The notes beneath the pieces were generated by a model. The model saw only the letters and a list, made by a program, of their open reading frames with translations. It searched no databases and was not told the DNA's origin. The position numbers and the translations under genes were made by a program. Shown piece after piece: positions 9,822-19,985 of a stretch of DNA of 45,817 nucleotides. This DNA is from Acidobacteriota bacterium. Its GTDB lineage: Bacteria > Acidobacteriota > Blastocatellia > RBC074. The stretch's first letter is position 1. The number at the start of each line of letters is the position of its first letter. The stretch covers positions 1-45,817 of the forward strand of contig JAFDVI010000029.1 of NCBI GenBank assembly GCA_018269055.1. Direction: 5' to 3'.

Positions 9822-12747
9822 TCATCAATCCGAGGATCAACAACAAACTCATGGCTGAAATCACCGCTCCCCTGCGTGCTGCCGGAGCTGTGTATTTCAT
9901 TTCAATCTGGTGAGTTCCTGCCGACAGCAGCAATCCGCGTAACAGATAATCGGCCGCATAACTCTCAGCAGGTTTCCCATCAATCGTTGTTTGCCAACCG
10001 GGATAGTTGATTTCGCTGGCAACCAGCACGGCGGGCTGGTCGGCTTTGGTTTCGATTTCCAGCTTGTTAGCTTCGTAATGAACTATGCGCGCAAACGAAT
10101 CTTCACCAAGCTTTTCTCCCGTCAAGCCGGTTAAGGCGTTCGGCGGAGCTTCGAGCAGGGCAACTTCTTTCGGATTGAATGGAGTGTCGCTTTGACCTCG
10201 AATCCGTTTGAAAGCTTCGTCACTACTAATGGCTTCGGCGCGCGAGGCCAGCCAGACGCGAGGCATCACACGAGTATTTTCATAAATTTGTGTCAGGTCG
10301 TGGTCGTAAATTTTCTGCCACTGATCAGGGAGTTTGAACGCGGGCGCAATTGCCCGTTCCGTTTCCGAATCATAAAGCGCAATGCGGCTGATCAGCAGCG
10401 AGGCATGATCGGACAGATTCTTTATCTCGAATCGTTCCACATCCAGCTTTTCCCCCAGCGGAAGTTTGGCCGCATAGCTGAGAGAGGGGAAGCTGTTTTG
10501 TTCGTCACCAGGGCGACTTTCAAACACAAGCGGCAAACTGTGTTTGGCTTCGGCTTTTACACTGGCGCGTTCGTGTGCCCATTCGGCGGTGTGTAAACCG
10601 GCTTTCAAGTATTGTTCAATCGTGCGCCCGTCTTTGGTGTGAAAGGTGAATCGCGCTATGGGAGCGCCCTGTGGCAAATCTGTCGCAAACGCCATCGTAC
10701 TGACCAGCGACAAGGTGTCCACTTGTGACGCTCCGGTCATCACGACCGAAGCGCCTTTGGGCAAGTCAATTCCGGTTTGCTCCCCGGCGTGTACGATTCC
10801 GTCTTTCTTGTAAATTTGCGAACGCGATGCCGAAAACTCCACGATGAAGCGTGTGTTCAACAAATCCAGCACGCGCCAGTTCGGCGACAACAACTGACGA
10901 TCTATCGGCGCGCCAAGCCACGGCGTATACGGCAGGTAATACAACCCTTGTTCGTCAAAGGCTTTGCTGTATCGTTGCAGCATCAATGGTTCGTATCCGG
11001 CGGCGTTGTGAAATCCCAGTGGGGCTGTCAGGTCGTTCATTTCCGCAAAGGCCAGATTTAAGGGGAAGTAATTCGATGCGTCGGTGTAAATTCGATTCTG
11101 CTCTGGCGGGAATTGTTTCAGATATTGAATCGCAGCGGACCCGGATTGGTAATAGCTGGCTGGTTTCGCATTTGGATACCACCAGAACGAAACCAGCATG
11201 AAGCCTTCTAAAAAACAGGCAGTCATGACGGTCATTGTCAACAGCACACTGCGCCAAACCGAAGCCGCCATTCGCAAACACCAGACAACCGCAACCAACG
11301 CCGCCACTGTGAACCCCAACTTCCAATTCCACCAGGCGTGTTCCGACATCGTCACCAGTTGAATGGTGTGGCCCCGTTTCAACAGCGATTCGCCGGCAGC
11401 GAGTTTCAACCCGGAAGCTCGCCACCATCCGATGCCGACGGCCATCAAGTTGGTCACCAGAATCAATCCAGCCAGAATCTCTCTTCGCCGAATCTGGCTT
11501 TCCGCTGATTTACGATCCAGCCAGTGTTTCAACACATCCAAGCCAAACGCTGCCAACACGCTGACGGCCAGCGACCATTCGAACGTATGTCGCCACGGCA
11601 AGCGAAAACGGTTGTAAACCGGAATATGAAACGACCAGCGCGATAGCGGCGTGTTGTCACCCATCATCAACAACCAGCCCAATAGCGCCAATCCCAGCCA
11701 GAAAAAAATTCTGCGATGTGGAGAGGGCGAGCGAAATGCCGCAAAAATGGCGATCATGGCAAAAACGAACGCCATCGCGGCAATGTAGGGCGAGGCTTCC
11801 CAATTCAAATTGTGAATTGGTGCGAGAAAGGTTTTCAGCGTTCCCAGCGGCGTGAATCCGCCCTGGCTGAAAGTGGCATACGACAACTCGCGGCGCATGC
11901 TTAACCGCTGGGCTTGCATGGTTTCCAGAATTTGAAAGGCCGAAACGCCTGCAGCCAATAGCATTCCTCCCAGGCAAGCGAGCAACGGGCGTAGAGGGCG
12001 AAGCCTGGAACCTGGGCGCAAGGCAAACGATGATTCGGAAACTTCAGATTGCAAATGGCTTTCCGCCGGAGCTACCACGAAAGAAACAAACGCCGCATAA
12101 CCGATGGCGATTAACCCTGCATACAAAAACGCCTGACCAATGCCGGTTAGCACGCACATCGAGTAAGCAAGGGCAACCCCAACCATACAAAGCCAAAACC
12201 GCCCGGTCCGCGCGCGTTCAATCGCAATCAGCATCAACGGCAACCACATCACTGGATTGTTAAACATGCCGTTGTGCCCAAGTCCGCCCGCCATCAATCC
12301 ACCATACGTGAAGCTCAGCCCAGCCATCAGAGAAGCCGCACGGCTGCAATTGATTTGACGCAAGAATGCATACGTGAATATCGGCGTCAGTAAAAACGGC
12401 GCAAGCACATAAATCTGTTCTGCCCAGTAACCCGGGAGCACCAGATAAAACCATGTCAGCGGGTATCCCAATCCAAGTTGCGCCATCGAAAGCAGCGGAT
12501 AGCCTGAATAAATTGTTGGCGTCCACAACGGCAAAGAACCCTGTCGAAGAGCATCAAACGCCACAACGCGCATTGGATATGAATAAACCAGCGAATCGCT
12601 GAAGACCAGCAACATTCCTTTTAGCGTCGCAGGCCAAAAGAACAAAACAAAGAACACAGCGATACACAACATCGCCGCGGCCTCTGTTTTGAATTTGCTG
12701 AATCGGTTTAGGCCAATGAGTTTTCCAGTCATGTCTGAAGGAGGCAT
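9799..12747 (-). CDS. YfhO-family multi-spanning membrane protein
   Basis: 982 residues with a dozen or more hydrophobic segments in the N-terminal half, a large extracytoplasmic region (about 550-950) and a final membrane helix. The C-terminal stretch around [12 protein letters not shown] and [12 protein letters not shown] is the characteristic end of YfhO proteins. Family members act on cell-surface glycans (glycosylation of lipoteichoic acid in Firmicutes); the substrate here is unknown. It is last in the eleven-gene minus-strand run and follows the glycosidase gene. The ATG at 12747 lies inside a 7-bp repeat and lacks a good Shine-Dalgarno; MTGKLIGL at 12732 is an alternative start. Its 3' end overlaps the 5'-nucleotidase gene by 23 bases. 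Confidence 0.82.
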   Translation of the reverse strand: MPPSDMTGKLIGLNRFSKFKTEAAAMLCIAVFFVLFFWPATLKGMLLVFSDSLVYSYPMRVVAFDALRQGSLPLWTPTIYSGYPLLSMAQLGLGYPLTWFYLVLPGYWAEQIYVLAPFLLTPIFTYAFLRQINCSRAASLMAGLSFTYGGLMAGGLGHNGMFNNPVMWLPLMLIAIERARTGRFWLCMVGVALAYSMCVLTGIGQAFLYAGLIAIGYAAFVSFVVAPAESHLQSEVSESSFALRPGSRLRPLRPLLACLGGMLLAAGVSAFQILETMQAQRLSMRRELSYATFSQGGFTPLGTLKTFLAPIHNLNWEASPYIAAMAFVFAMIAIFAAFRSPSPHRRIFFWLGLALLGWLLMMGDNTPLSRWSFHIPVYNRFRLPWRHTFEWSLAVSVLAAFGLDVLKHWLDRKSAESQIRRREILAGLILVTNLMAVGIGWWRASGLKLAAGESLLKRGHTIQLVTMSEHAWWNWKLGFTVAALVAVVWCLRMAASVWRSVLLTMTVMTACFLEGFMLVSFWWYPNAKPASYYQSGSAAIQYLKQFPPEQNRIYTDASNYFPLNLAFAEMNDLTAPLGFHNAAGYEPLMLQRYSKAFDEQGLYYLPYTPWLGAPIDRQLLSPNWRVLDLLNTRFIVEFSASRSQIYKKDGIVHAGEQTGIDLPKGASVVMTGASQVDTLSLVSTMAFATDLPQGAPIARFTFHTKDGRTIEQYLKAGLHTAEWAHERASVKAEAKHSLPLVFESRPGDEQNSFPSLSYAAKLPLGEKLDVERFEIKNLSDHASLLISRIALYDSETERAIAPAFKLPDQWQKIYDHDLTQIYENTRVMPRVWLASRAEAISSDEAFKRIRGQSDTPFNPKEVALLEAPPNALTGLTGEKLGEDSFARIVHYEANKLEIETKADQPAVLVASEINYPGWQTTIDGKPAESYAADYLLRGLLLSAGTHQIEMKYTAPAARRGAVISAMSLLLILGLMIRAGRAA

Positions 12748-12837
12748 TCACCATTATCCACTGTCCATTTCCCATTATCGGTTTGGGGAAAAAAACGATT
12801 CTGACCTTTAATGGGAAATGCGAAATGGTGAATGGCT
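12745..12837. repeat. Degenerate 7-bp repeat arrays in inverted orientation filling the glycosidase-yfhO gap
   Basis: The left array, five units (CATTCAC, CATTATC, CACTGTC, CATTTCC, CATTATC; 12745-12779), faces the right array of four units (AATGGGA, AATGCGA, AATGGTG, AATGGCT; 12810-12837), which is its approximate reverse complement. A 30-base centre with a run of A separates them. The repeat begins inside the stop codon of the glycosidase gene and reaches the annotated start codon of the YfhO gene. Confidence 0.75.
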
Positions 12838-15800
12838 AATTTGTCTTTTGCTTAACCAAAAAATCGTAGTTGTTTTCGGAAATCGTTTTGCCGTGTTCGT
12901 CCGCCACTTTTGCCCAGAGCGAATACTTGCCGGGTGCGGCAGCTTTGAAGTGGACATCCATCAGCTTCGACGAAGAGTCAGGATCAAGCGTGACCTTTTG
13001 CGGCGCTCCGCCGGATGCGACAATCTGTTTCGCAGCGTTTTCCACTCGCCAGCTTACTGTTGCGTTTGGCACGGCGAACCAGTGATCGTTGACCAACCAC
13101 AATTCGGTTTTGATTTCGTCGCCGGTTTGCCACGTGTCGCGATCATACGCGAAGGTAGGCAAGACCATTTGAAACGAACGTTGCACGGTCAAATACGCCT
13201 TGGTCGGTTGGCGATAAAAATCCACCGCAGCCATTGTCACCGAAGGCCACAAATCAATCGCGTGAAAGTGCAGTATGCCGCCCGCGGGTTTGTACTTGAT
13301 GCGGCGCATGCGTTCAATCGCCAGTTGAAATAACCGGGCGACATAATCCTGTGTTTGCGGAATGTATTCCTTGAGCGTCATTCCTTCCGGCGAACCCCAG
13401 GCGCGCATCGCTTCGGGGATTTGCAGCTTGCGGAAAATCCATTCTTCTTCGTGGTCTTTGATCGGCCAATGATTCGGCAAAAACTTCATGATGCTGTCGT
13501 AATTCGGCAGGGCCGTCGCGCCGAGTTCCGAAATGAACTTTTCGTTCGTCTGCGCATACGCCCAGATCGTTCCGCCGTACCAGCCTTCGTAAATATGTCC
13601 GTCGCCATATCGGCCAGTGGAACGCTGCACCATTCGCCGCTGCGGATCAAGCGCGTACAATCGCGGCTCAAGATGTTTGGTCAGGTCGCGGTAATTTTCC
13701 AGCGATTCTTCGTCGCTGGTCGCCCACATTGCGATGGCAGGATGATTGCGAACGTATCGAATCAGCGGGTCGTACAGGCGCGCCGCTTTCAAACTGAAGT
13801 CGCGGTCTTCTGGATAAGCCGCCTCCAGGAAATCCTGAAAGATCAACACGCCGGATTCATCCGCCAGATCGTAAAACTCCGGATTGCTGAAGTTGCAATG
13901 CAGTCGGATCATGTTGATGTTCATCCCCAGCATCAATTTGAAATCGCGCTCGTAATCTGCGCGATGAACTTCGGACTGAAACAGGTTGTAGTAAAAATTC
14001 GTCCCGCGAATGAACATTCGCTTGCCGTTCAAGTAAAACTTCCAATCAATGTGTTCGATTTCCCGAATGCCCACGGCCATCGAAGTTTGATCTGAAAGCA
14101 CGCCGCCAATCATCAAGCGGGCATCCAGTGTGTACAGATTCGGTTTGCCGTGATCCCAAGTCCACCAAAGCTCCGGCTTTTCAACGTGCAGCTTCAAGCG
14201 ATGGGTCATTCCAGCTTCCGCCAGCGATTCCGTTATTTGTACTGTAATTCCATCCGGAGCGGAAAAGTTTCGCGGTGTCAGGGAAAGGTCGAGATTGGCT
14301 TCAGTGGGTTCGATGGAATGCAATTTCAGGTCAACGATGACATCGGCGCTGCCGTCTTTATTCAATCGAGTGTCCACCGCAACGTCTTCGATTTTTGCTG
14401 CGCCGCGAGCGATCAGTTTGACTGATCGCGTAATTCCGAGTGGAGTAATGTTGTCCGGTTTTTGATCCACCGCCCCATACGATCCTTTAATCGTGTAAGG
14501 GCGATGCCGCCAGTAATAACTGACCGGCGTCCACACGCGAACGGCCAATGTGTTTCCGCCATCGCGTCGCAACTTGTCTGTCACGTCGAATTCGTACGGA
14601 TCCATGTATCCTTCGTGCCTGCCCAGCAATTCGCCATTCAAATAAATATCGGCATAATAATCCGTCGCATCAAATCGCAGCCACAATCGTTTTTCGCCAA
14701 CCGTCGGATTCACGGTGAATTTACGGCGATACCACCACTCCTTTTCGCTGATCCATTCGGCTTCGCGCGTGTAAAACTTCGGCGACTCCAGAATCTGGGT
14801 ATGAACCGTGCCGGGAACCTGCACCGAGCGCCATGCCGAATCGTCAAACTCAGCGCGATAAAATCCCTGCTTTTCGCCTTCGGATTTTTCCGCCCAGTTC
14901 AATTTCCAAGCGCCGCCAAGATCGAAGCTCAAAAGTTGCTCACTTGCCACCTGCCTGAGTTCGCTGACTGGCCGCGTTTGCAGAGTTTCAAACTGGTGGT
15001 TGGAGATTTGAGGTTGTGGCGAACTGCGAACTGCGAACTGTGAACTGCGAACTGCCAGAATCGGCTGAATGAACTTTCGATACTCCTTTCGCGCTTCCAA
15101 CACCGTCACAGTTCCTTTCCAGGTCGGAAAGGCAATCGCTATTTCCGACGAGCGTTTGCCGCCAGCCAATTTGGTTGCGGCGTAAAACTGCCTGGAACCC
15201 ACGCCGTGCCAATCAAGCGAAGCATCCAGTTCGTAAAATCCTATTGCTCCGTAATTTTGTTCGCGCTGGTAATACACCAAATGTTTGCCGGGCAAGTCGG
15301 CAAACTCATTGGGCGAAATTGGGTGATCGGGCGGATTGTCCACTTCCCAGCCGTCGGGAAACTTGGTTTGTTCGGAACCTTCCATCCAACGGGTAAACGG
15401 TTCGTACGGCGTGGCGGAAACAGAGGAAAAGAAGTAGCCGTAAGTTGAATTGGCTTCAGCGGATTCGATGCTCGACCGCCAAAGTAGCGCGGTACTGTTG
15501 GCGTGCCAGATAAATTCCCAGGTTTCCCGGCTGTTGCCAAACTTTGCCCCCGTCAAACGCACGCGAGCGCGAAGCGGACCGGATTCCAGAATCTCGACAT
15601 GATCGAACGCGCCGTTGCGAGGCTGGTCGCTGAGGAATGTGCCGAAACCAGAGCTTTTTTTTCCAAAGTTCAACGGTTCGGCGACATCCGGCGAAGTGTC
15701 AATCAGATTCAGCATTCGCTGTTCGCCCGCCGATTTGTTGAATGCTGCAATGAGAGCCGGTTCGGTGTTTTCCAAACCCAGATTGATCATCACCCCGAAG

Positions 15801-16249
15801 CGATTATTGGTCAGTTCGACTCGGCCAACTCCCAAGCGGCGAGCAGTCATGTTTGGAGTTCCGCCTTCAGGCGGCTGCTTTCCGGACTCGGCGCTTGTTG
15901 TAACCAAACGAAACTCCGGTCGTTCGCCGGGAACAATTGTTGCCGGAAACATCAATTCCGCAGTTTTGATCGAACCATCTCTGTGGGTTTCGTTGACGAC
16001 AAGTTGCGAAAGGACTTCGCGCCCATCGTATGACACAACAGACAACTGTCCGGCGCGCGCTTCTCCGGCGGCAAAATTCAGTTTGACGGTGACAACTTCA
16101 TTGTCGCGGCGGTAAATGCCGGTTGGCTCTTCCAGCGCGATCGTCCAGGTTTTTGTTTGAACGCTTTGAAAATGTGCGGTGGAGGTTGAAGGTTTGAGAA
16201 GCTGGAAGCAGGCGAATGTCAACACGACAGTGGCAATGACGATTCGCAT
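12836..16249 (-). CDS. Secreted glycoside hydrolase family 2 protein with a large N-terminal domain
   Basis: 1137 residues from the chosen start, where [15 protein letters not shown] forms a signal peptide. An N-terminal region of about 400 residues, rich in beta-structure patterns, has no family I can name with confidence. Then come the GH2 sugar-binding domain (about 440-630; [26 protein letters not shown]), an Ig-like domain, the TIM barrel (about 743-1000) and a C-terminal Ig-like domain. In the barrel the acid/base position reads WATSDEES rather than Asn-Glu, as in exo-beta-glucosaminidase-like GH2 enzymes, and ISELGA near residue 908 offers the nucleophile Glu. The linker near residue 399 is encoded by a 7-bp tandem repeat. 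An alternative start at 16324 overlaps the upstream stop codon but would translate a REP-like hairpin. Confidence 0.85.
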   Translation of the reverse strand: MRIVIATVVLTFACFQLLKPSTSTAHFQSVQTKTWTIALEEPTGIYRRDNEVVTVKLNFAAGEARAGQLSVVSYDGREVLSQLVVNETHRDGSIKTAELMFPATIVPGERPEFRLVTTSAESGKQPPEGGTPNMTARRLGVGRVELTNNRFGVMINLGLENTEPALIAAFNKSAGEQRMLNLIDTSPDVAEPLNFGKKSSGFGTFLSDQPRNGAFDHVEILESGPLRARVRLTGAKFGNSRETWEFIWHANSTALLWRSSIESAEANSTYGYFFSSVSATPYEPFTRWMEGSEQTKFPDGWEVDNPPDHPISPNEFADLPGKHLVYYQREQNYGAIGFYELDASLDWHGVGSRQFYAATKLAGGKRSSEIAIAFPTWKGTVTVLEARKEYRKFIQPILAVRSSQFAVRSSPQPQISNHQFETLQTRPVSELRQVASEQLLSFDLGGAWKLNWAEKSEGEKQGFYRAEFDDSAWRSVQVPGTVHTQILESPKFYTREAEWISEKEWWYRRKFTVNPTVGEKRLWLRFDATDYYADIYLNGELLGRHEGYMDPYEFDVTDKLRRDGGNTLAVRVWTPVSYYWRHRPYTIKGSYGAVDQKPDNITPLGITRSVKLIARGAAKIEDVAVDTRLNKDGSADVIVDLKLHSIEPTEANLDLSLTPRNFSAPDGITVQITESLAEAGMTHRLKLHVEKPELWWTWDHGKPNLYTLDARLMIGGVLSDQTSMAVGIREIEHIDWKFYLNGKRMFIRGTNFYYNLFQSEVHRADYERDFKLMLGMNINMIRLHCNFSNPEFYDLADESGVLIFQDFLEAAYPEDRDFSLKAARLYDPLIRYVRNHPAIAMWATSDEESLENYRDLTKHLEPRLYALDPQRRMVQRSTGRYGDGHIYEGWYGGTIWAYAQTNEKFISELGATALPNYDSIMKFLPNHWPIKDHEEEWIFRKLQIPEAMRAWGSPEGMTLKEYIPQTQDYVARLFQLAIERMRRIKYKPAGGILHFHAIDLWPSVTMAAVDFYRQPTKAYLTVQRSFQMVLPTFAYDRDTWQTGDEIKTELWLVNDHWFAVPNATVSWRVENAAKQIVASGGAPQKVTLDPDSSSKLMDVHFKAAAPGKYSLWAKVADEHGKTISENNYDFLVKQKTN
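15019..15053. repeat. In-frame 7-bp tandem repeat (GCGAACT) inside the glycosidase gene
   Basis: Five head-to-tail copies of GCGAACT (one reads GTGAACT). On the coding strand the 21-base double period gives the peptide AVRSSQF followed by AVRSSPQ, in the linker between the N-terminal domain and the GH2 core. Confidence 0.85.
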
Positions 16250-16289
16250 TTTTGGAATGACTGATCGGAAGCTTCGCGCTTTTATTACA

Positions 16290-16313
16290 GCAGGCGAGGA
16301 CGCCTGCGCTCCC
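16290..16313 (-). repeat. Single GGAG-headed REP-like hairpin between MBL and glycosidase genes
   Basis: On the minus strand GGGAGC is followed by GCAGGCG, loop TCCT, CGCCTGC. The 7-bp stem and GGAG head match REP architecture. It lies between the MBL-fold gene's stop codon and the preferred start of the glycosidase gene, and explains the odd residues LGAQASSPA that a longer start would add. Confidence 0.65.
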
Positions 16314-16323
16314 AGAGAATTCA

Positions 16324-17625
16324 TCATTTCTTTTCGCCGAGTTTGAGTTTGACCTGGTTGATGCTGAAATCCAGCCAGCCGCGTTCGTTGCTGTTGCCAC
16401 AATGATCGCGCAAACTTTCCAGCGCTTTCAGCTTGGCTTCGAGCGCAATTTTGTTTGTTGCTTCGATCGTCAACGCAATATCGCTCAAGTGTAAAGCGTC
16501 CACGGCTTTCCCGGCCTGCGCGCGTTCCATTGCCAATTTGGCTACGGCTTCCGCGCCGCCCGCCAGCTTGACCAAATCGGGATATACAGAAGAAGGCGGT
16601 TTTTCATACATCGTCGCCGGATTCAAATCGAACCAGCCCACGTAACCTTCGTAAATCCCGCGCACGGACCAACTCAATTTGCCGTAGCTTTCGCCGATGT
16701 CCAACGCAGCAGGCAGCTTGATCTCGTTCATCAGCGTCCAGACATCTTTGCCCGCGTTCATGCCTTTGACGGTTTCGTCATGAACGTATTGAATGGCGTC
16801 CCGATACCGCGTCAGCCGTTTGACGATTTCGGCGTTTCCGACAATCGGCAATCCGTGCGATGGCAAAACGATCTCCGGTTTCAAGTCCAACACCTTGTTC
16901 AGCGAATTGACGTAATCCAGCGCCCAACGCGGCTGGGTTCCGCGCAAGGTGTAAATGTTCGGGAAGGAATCGTAATAGTTGTCGCCGACAAATGCGGTTT
17001 TGTATTGCGGAATCCAGACTGTGGCGTGGTCGTAGGTTTCACCCGGTGTCGCCATCACGACGAACTTCACCCCGCCGAGTTCAAATTCGTATTTGTCATC
17101 GAACAGGATCGTCGGTTCGATCTTCGCGCCATAATTTCCCGGCCAAGCGTTCGGCTTGGGAATTGCCAACGCGAATTGCGCCGCGTTGCGCAAGGCGTAA
17201 AAGCCGTTCAGTCGCGTCATGTAATGTTCAAACTCGACGTGATTTTTTTGCGCGATGATTTGCGTGCCGGGTTGTTTCCAGGCCGGAACGCCTCCGGTGT
17301 GATCGCCGTGACCGTGCGTCAGGATGATGTATTTGATCGGCCCGGCGTTTTCCGCTGTCAGCAATCGTTTGTGCAGCGCCGAATTGAACGGCAGGGACGT
17401 ATCAATGATGACGTTGCCTTCGCTGGTGGTGACCATAAAGGTGTTGCCAAAACCGATGGCCTGAAAAATGTGGTCGTGGATTTTCAGCGCCTTTGCTTGA
17501 TCCTGGCCAACGCGCAACAGCACGACAGGGTTTGGCGGAATTTGGTCTTGCGCCAACGCGGTGGGGGCGGATTGAATCAACAACCCAAACCACAGAACAA
17601 AAAACACGGAGCAGAAACGTTTCAT
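16324..17625 (-). CDS. Secreted MBL-fold hydrolase, alkylsulfatase-like
   Basis: 433 residues beginning with a signal peptide ([16 protein letters not shown], cleavage near ALAQ). The metallo-beta-lactamase zinc motif is [10 protein letters not shown] near residue 106, with further metal ligands expected at the histidine of [10 protein letters not shown], the aspartate of VGDNYYD and the histidine of PSHGLP. The C-terminal half contains the dimerisation motif [14 protein letters not shown] of alkylsulfatases, but the SCP2-like third domain of SdsA1/BDS1 is missing. Sulfate-ester hydrolysis is the family expectation, not proven. ATG is preferred over a TTG four codons upstream because TTGAGGA sits at the right distance. 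It is followed by the glycosidase gene. Confidence 0.85.
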   Translation of the reverse strand: MKRFCSVFFVLWFGLLIQSAPTALAQDQIPPNPVVLLRVGQDQAKALKIHDHIFQAIGFGNTFMVTTSEGNVIIDTSLPFNSALHKRLLTAENAGPIKYIILTHGHGDHTGGVPAWKQPGTQIIAQKNHVEFEHYMTRLNGFYALRNAAQFALAIPKPNAWPGNYGAKIEPTILFDDKYEFELGGVKFVVMATPGETYDHATVWIPQYKTAFVGDNYYDSFPNIYTLRGTQPRWALDYVNSLNKVLDLKPEIVLPSHGLPIVGNAEIVKRLTRYRDAIQYVHDETVKGMNAGKDVWTLMNEIKLPAALDIGESYGKLSWSVRGIYEGYVGWFDLNPATMYEKPPSSVYPDLVKLAGGAEAVAKLAMERAQAGKAVDALHLSDIALTIEATNKIALEAKLKALESLRDHCGNSNERGWLDFSINQVKLKLGEKK

Positions 17626-17679
17626 TGAATTCCTCAACTGGAGTGCGGACTTTTCCCATCCGCGGTTATCGCGATTCCC

Positions 17680-18201
17680 TTATGGTTTCTCAAACACCAG
17701 CTTGAACGTCAGCGTGCCCTGTGGCGATCTTCGCGTACGGATAATGCGCAATGTATCGCCGATCAGTTGCCATTGTTCCAGCGTCGTGATTGTCGCTGGC
17801 TTGCCTTCGGTTTCCCCTGTGATGGCGGAATGCAATTCCAAGACCTTGCTGGCTTCCAACCAACGGGCTTTCAGCTTCATGGTTCCGGCCAGCGGGCGAA
17901 CGACTTCCGTTTCGTTTTCGCTGCCGTCCAGTTTGTACACCAATTCCTGCGAAGGTTGTTCGCGATTGCGAATGACGACTTTTTGTTCGGCGGTGAGCTG
18001 TTTGCTGTTCTGATTGACGATCAAACGAATTTCCGCATTACCCAGCGCTCCGGTCAGGCCGGAGCTTTTTTCGCGATTCAAAATCCAGGTTCCCTCAAAT
18101 TTCGGAATCCCGGATTTCGGGTGTTTGGTTTGCTGCCCCCAGACCGTAATTGTTGCAGTGCACATCAACACAAAGATCGCCGCCGTATTCATGCTCTTCA
18201 T
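17680..18201 (-). CDS. Small secreted beta-rich protein of unknown function (lipocalin-like)
   Basis: 173 residues: a signal peptide (MKSMNTAAIFVLMCTATITVWG), then one domain that opens with GTWILNREKSSG and consists of alternating strands, a pattern common in small Acidobacteriota secreted proteins and reminiscent of lipocalin-like folds. No catalytic residues can be pointed to. GAGAGG lies eight bases before the chosen ATG; a longer reading frame upstream has no ribosome binding site. It sits 65 bases after the last cassette gene and 54 bases before the MBL-fold gene, and is likely in the same transcript. Confidence 0.7.
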   Translation of the reverse strand: MKSMNTAAIFVLMCTATITVWGQQTKHPKSGIPKFEGTWILNREKSSGLTGALGNAEIRLIVNQNSKQLTAEQKVVIRNREQPSQELVYKLDGSENETEVVRPLAGTMKLKARWLEASKVLELHSAITGETEGKPATITTLEQWQLIGDTLRIIRTRRSPQGTLTFKLVFEKP

Positions 18202-18266
18202 CAATTTACCTCTCGAAATGGATTTTGGGGCAGGAAATAACGGCGGCGATATTACACCATGTCGCG

Positions 18267-19985
18267 CTATTTCGTCGGGAGCGAAAGCTTCAAAATTTGA
18301 TCCGTGACGCGCTGGCATGATTTCAATTCAATTTCGGTTTTGGCGGTTTCCGCTTCTTTGCGGAGCTCGGCGCGTTCGGCAGCGTTCCAGGCCGCTGGCA
18401 ACGCCGGGCGATCTGCCGGTTCATTCTCCGGGACGGCTTTGGCCAGCAACCAGTATTTGCCCGGGGCGACGTTCGGGAAACTGAATGCGCCGTTGGTGGT
18501 CGTCACTTCAAAATAGCGCAGCAGGTTTTCCGCCGCAGCCGGTTCCGCCGGAAGCAAATGGACGCGCATTCGCGGCGGCAGTTTTTCGCCTTCGCTTGCG
18601 GCGGAGAGCTTGCCGCTGACTCCGGCTGCGCCATCGGTGAGCGTGACTGTAACTCTGGCCAGCCGGTCGCCCGGTTTCAATGCCAATCCGCTGCGCACCA
18701 GATCGGCAGCAATGGCCGACCTGGTTGCGCCACTGATGGATTTCACAAACCAGTTTTCATTGCGCGAAGCGACTTTCAGCCGCTGAAGTCCGGGAGTCAG
18801 GTTATTGATTTTGAAATTGCCGTTTTGGTCAGCGGCTGTCCCCCGAACTGCAAAGCGCGGTAGCAGGTTCAAAGGGTTACCAGTTTTTTCGGTGAACCAA
18901 GCCGTCAGCGAAACGTCGCGGAAATTGGTGGGCAGTTTGGGGTCGCAAACCGTGGGCGATTTTTCCACCACAACCCGCCCGCCGATAACCGCCATTGGCG
19001 TCATTGTCACTGTCAGACCGATGATGTCCGTTCCCTTAACCGTGATGCCGCGCGGTTCCGAACGCACAATTTCGTCGGAGTCGTAATTGCCGCGTGTCGC
19101 CGTCAGGATGTATTCGCCATCCGGAATTCCCTGAATGGAAAACACGGACTGGCCTGCATTTGGCCGCGCTAGGTCATGGCCAATCTGCACCTCGGTGACG
19201 GCGTGAATCAACGAAACACTAGCCTGGCTGTTTGAGTTCAGGGCTTCGCCCCCGACCACCTTGCCGCTGATGGTTCGTCCGGTTTCGCCGCGAAAGCGGA
19301 TGTCTATGCCGCTGACTTCGCTACCAAGATTGACTTGAACTTCCGTTGCCGTGTCGCGCGTCGCCGATGGGTAGTAGGTCGGCACTTGCCCGTGATAAGG
19401 CGAGAACTGTTGCTGCACATTGATCATTCCGCTTGTGCCGGTTGAATTTGCCGCGACGATGTACGTACCTGGCTGCAAGCCGTAAATCCGATAAATGCCC
19501 CGGTCGTCGGTTGAGCGTAGCGGGCCGGAAACCGGAGTATTTTGTTTGTTGCCTTCGCCATCGCGGACGCGGATCAATGAAATCGGAATGCAGATGACCG
19601 GGTTGCCGTTTGAATCCGTGACTTGGCCGGTGATGACGCCGCCTTTTGCCATCGTAACAGTGAGGCTGTCGCCGGGTCTGTATCGTTTGCCGCGTTCTTC
19701 AGCCGGTAATGGTTTTGAAATGTATCCGTGCGCCGGGCTCGCGAATATCGTGTATGTTTGATCCATCAACCCATTGAACTGAAAATTACCTTCGGCGTCC
19801 GTTGAGGTCGGACGTGAATTATTGCCCGGCGCGCTAAGTGAAACCTGAATATTGACCAGCGGTTTGCCGGTTTCGCTGACAACGCGCCCTGTAATCGAAC
19901 CGCGGTCTTGAGCCGAAACATTGATTACCGAGGACGATAAGCACATCCAGACGGCGAACGCTGAGATTACGCGAAATGTCTTCAT
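18267..19985 (-). CDS. Cassette 3 protein A: secreted multi-domain carboxypeptidase-regulatory-like protein
   Basis: 572 residues. After a signal peptide (ending VSAQ) come repeated beta-sandwich modules of the carboxypeptidase regulatory-like type: GSITGRVVSETGKPL, GGVITGQVTDSNGNP, then TDDRGIYRIYGLQPGTY, YYPSATRDTATEVQ, GRTISGKVVGG and a last module ending FSFPNVAPGKYWLLAK. The type-A tail ELKSCQRVTDQ and the VCDPK motif supply two conserved cysteines. No enzyme or TonB barrel is attached; role unknown, likely at the cell surface. Its ATG overlaps the stop of protein B by four bases and the Shine-Dalgarno lies inside the B gene, so the pair is translationally coupled. It is a paralogue of the proteins at 21739 and 25243. 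Confidence 0.85.
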   Translation of the reverse strand: MKTFRVISAFAVWMCLSSSVINVSAQDRGSITGRVVSETGKPLVNIQVSLSAPGNNSRPTSTDAEGNFQFNGLMDQTYTIFASPAHGYISKPLPAEERGKRYRPGDSLTVTMAKGGVITGQVTDSNGNPVICIPISLIRVRDGEGNKQNTPVSGPLRSTDDRGIYRIYGLQPGTYIVAANSTGTSGMINVQQQFSPYHGQVPTYYPSATRDTATEVQVNLGSEVSGIDIRFRGETGRTISGKVVGGEALNSNSQASVSLIHAVTEVQIGHDLARPNAGQSVFSIQGIPDGEYILTATRGNYDSDEIVRSEPRGITVKGTDIIGLTVTMTPMAVIGGRVVVEKSPTVCDPKLPTNFRDVSLTAWFTEKTGNPLNLLPRFAVRGTAADQNGNFKINNLTPGLQRLKVASRNENWFVKSISGATRSAIAADLVRSGLALKPGDRLARVTVTLTDGAAGVSGKLSAASEGEKLPPRMRVHLLPAEPAAAENLLRYFEVTTTNGAFSFPNVAPGKYWLLAKAVPENEPADRPALPAAWNAAERAELRKEAETAKTEIELKSCQRVTDQILKLSLPTK

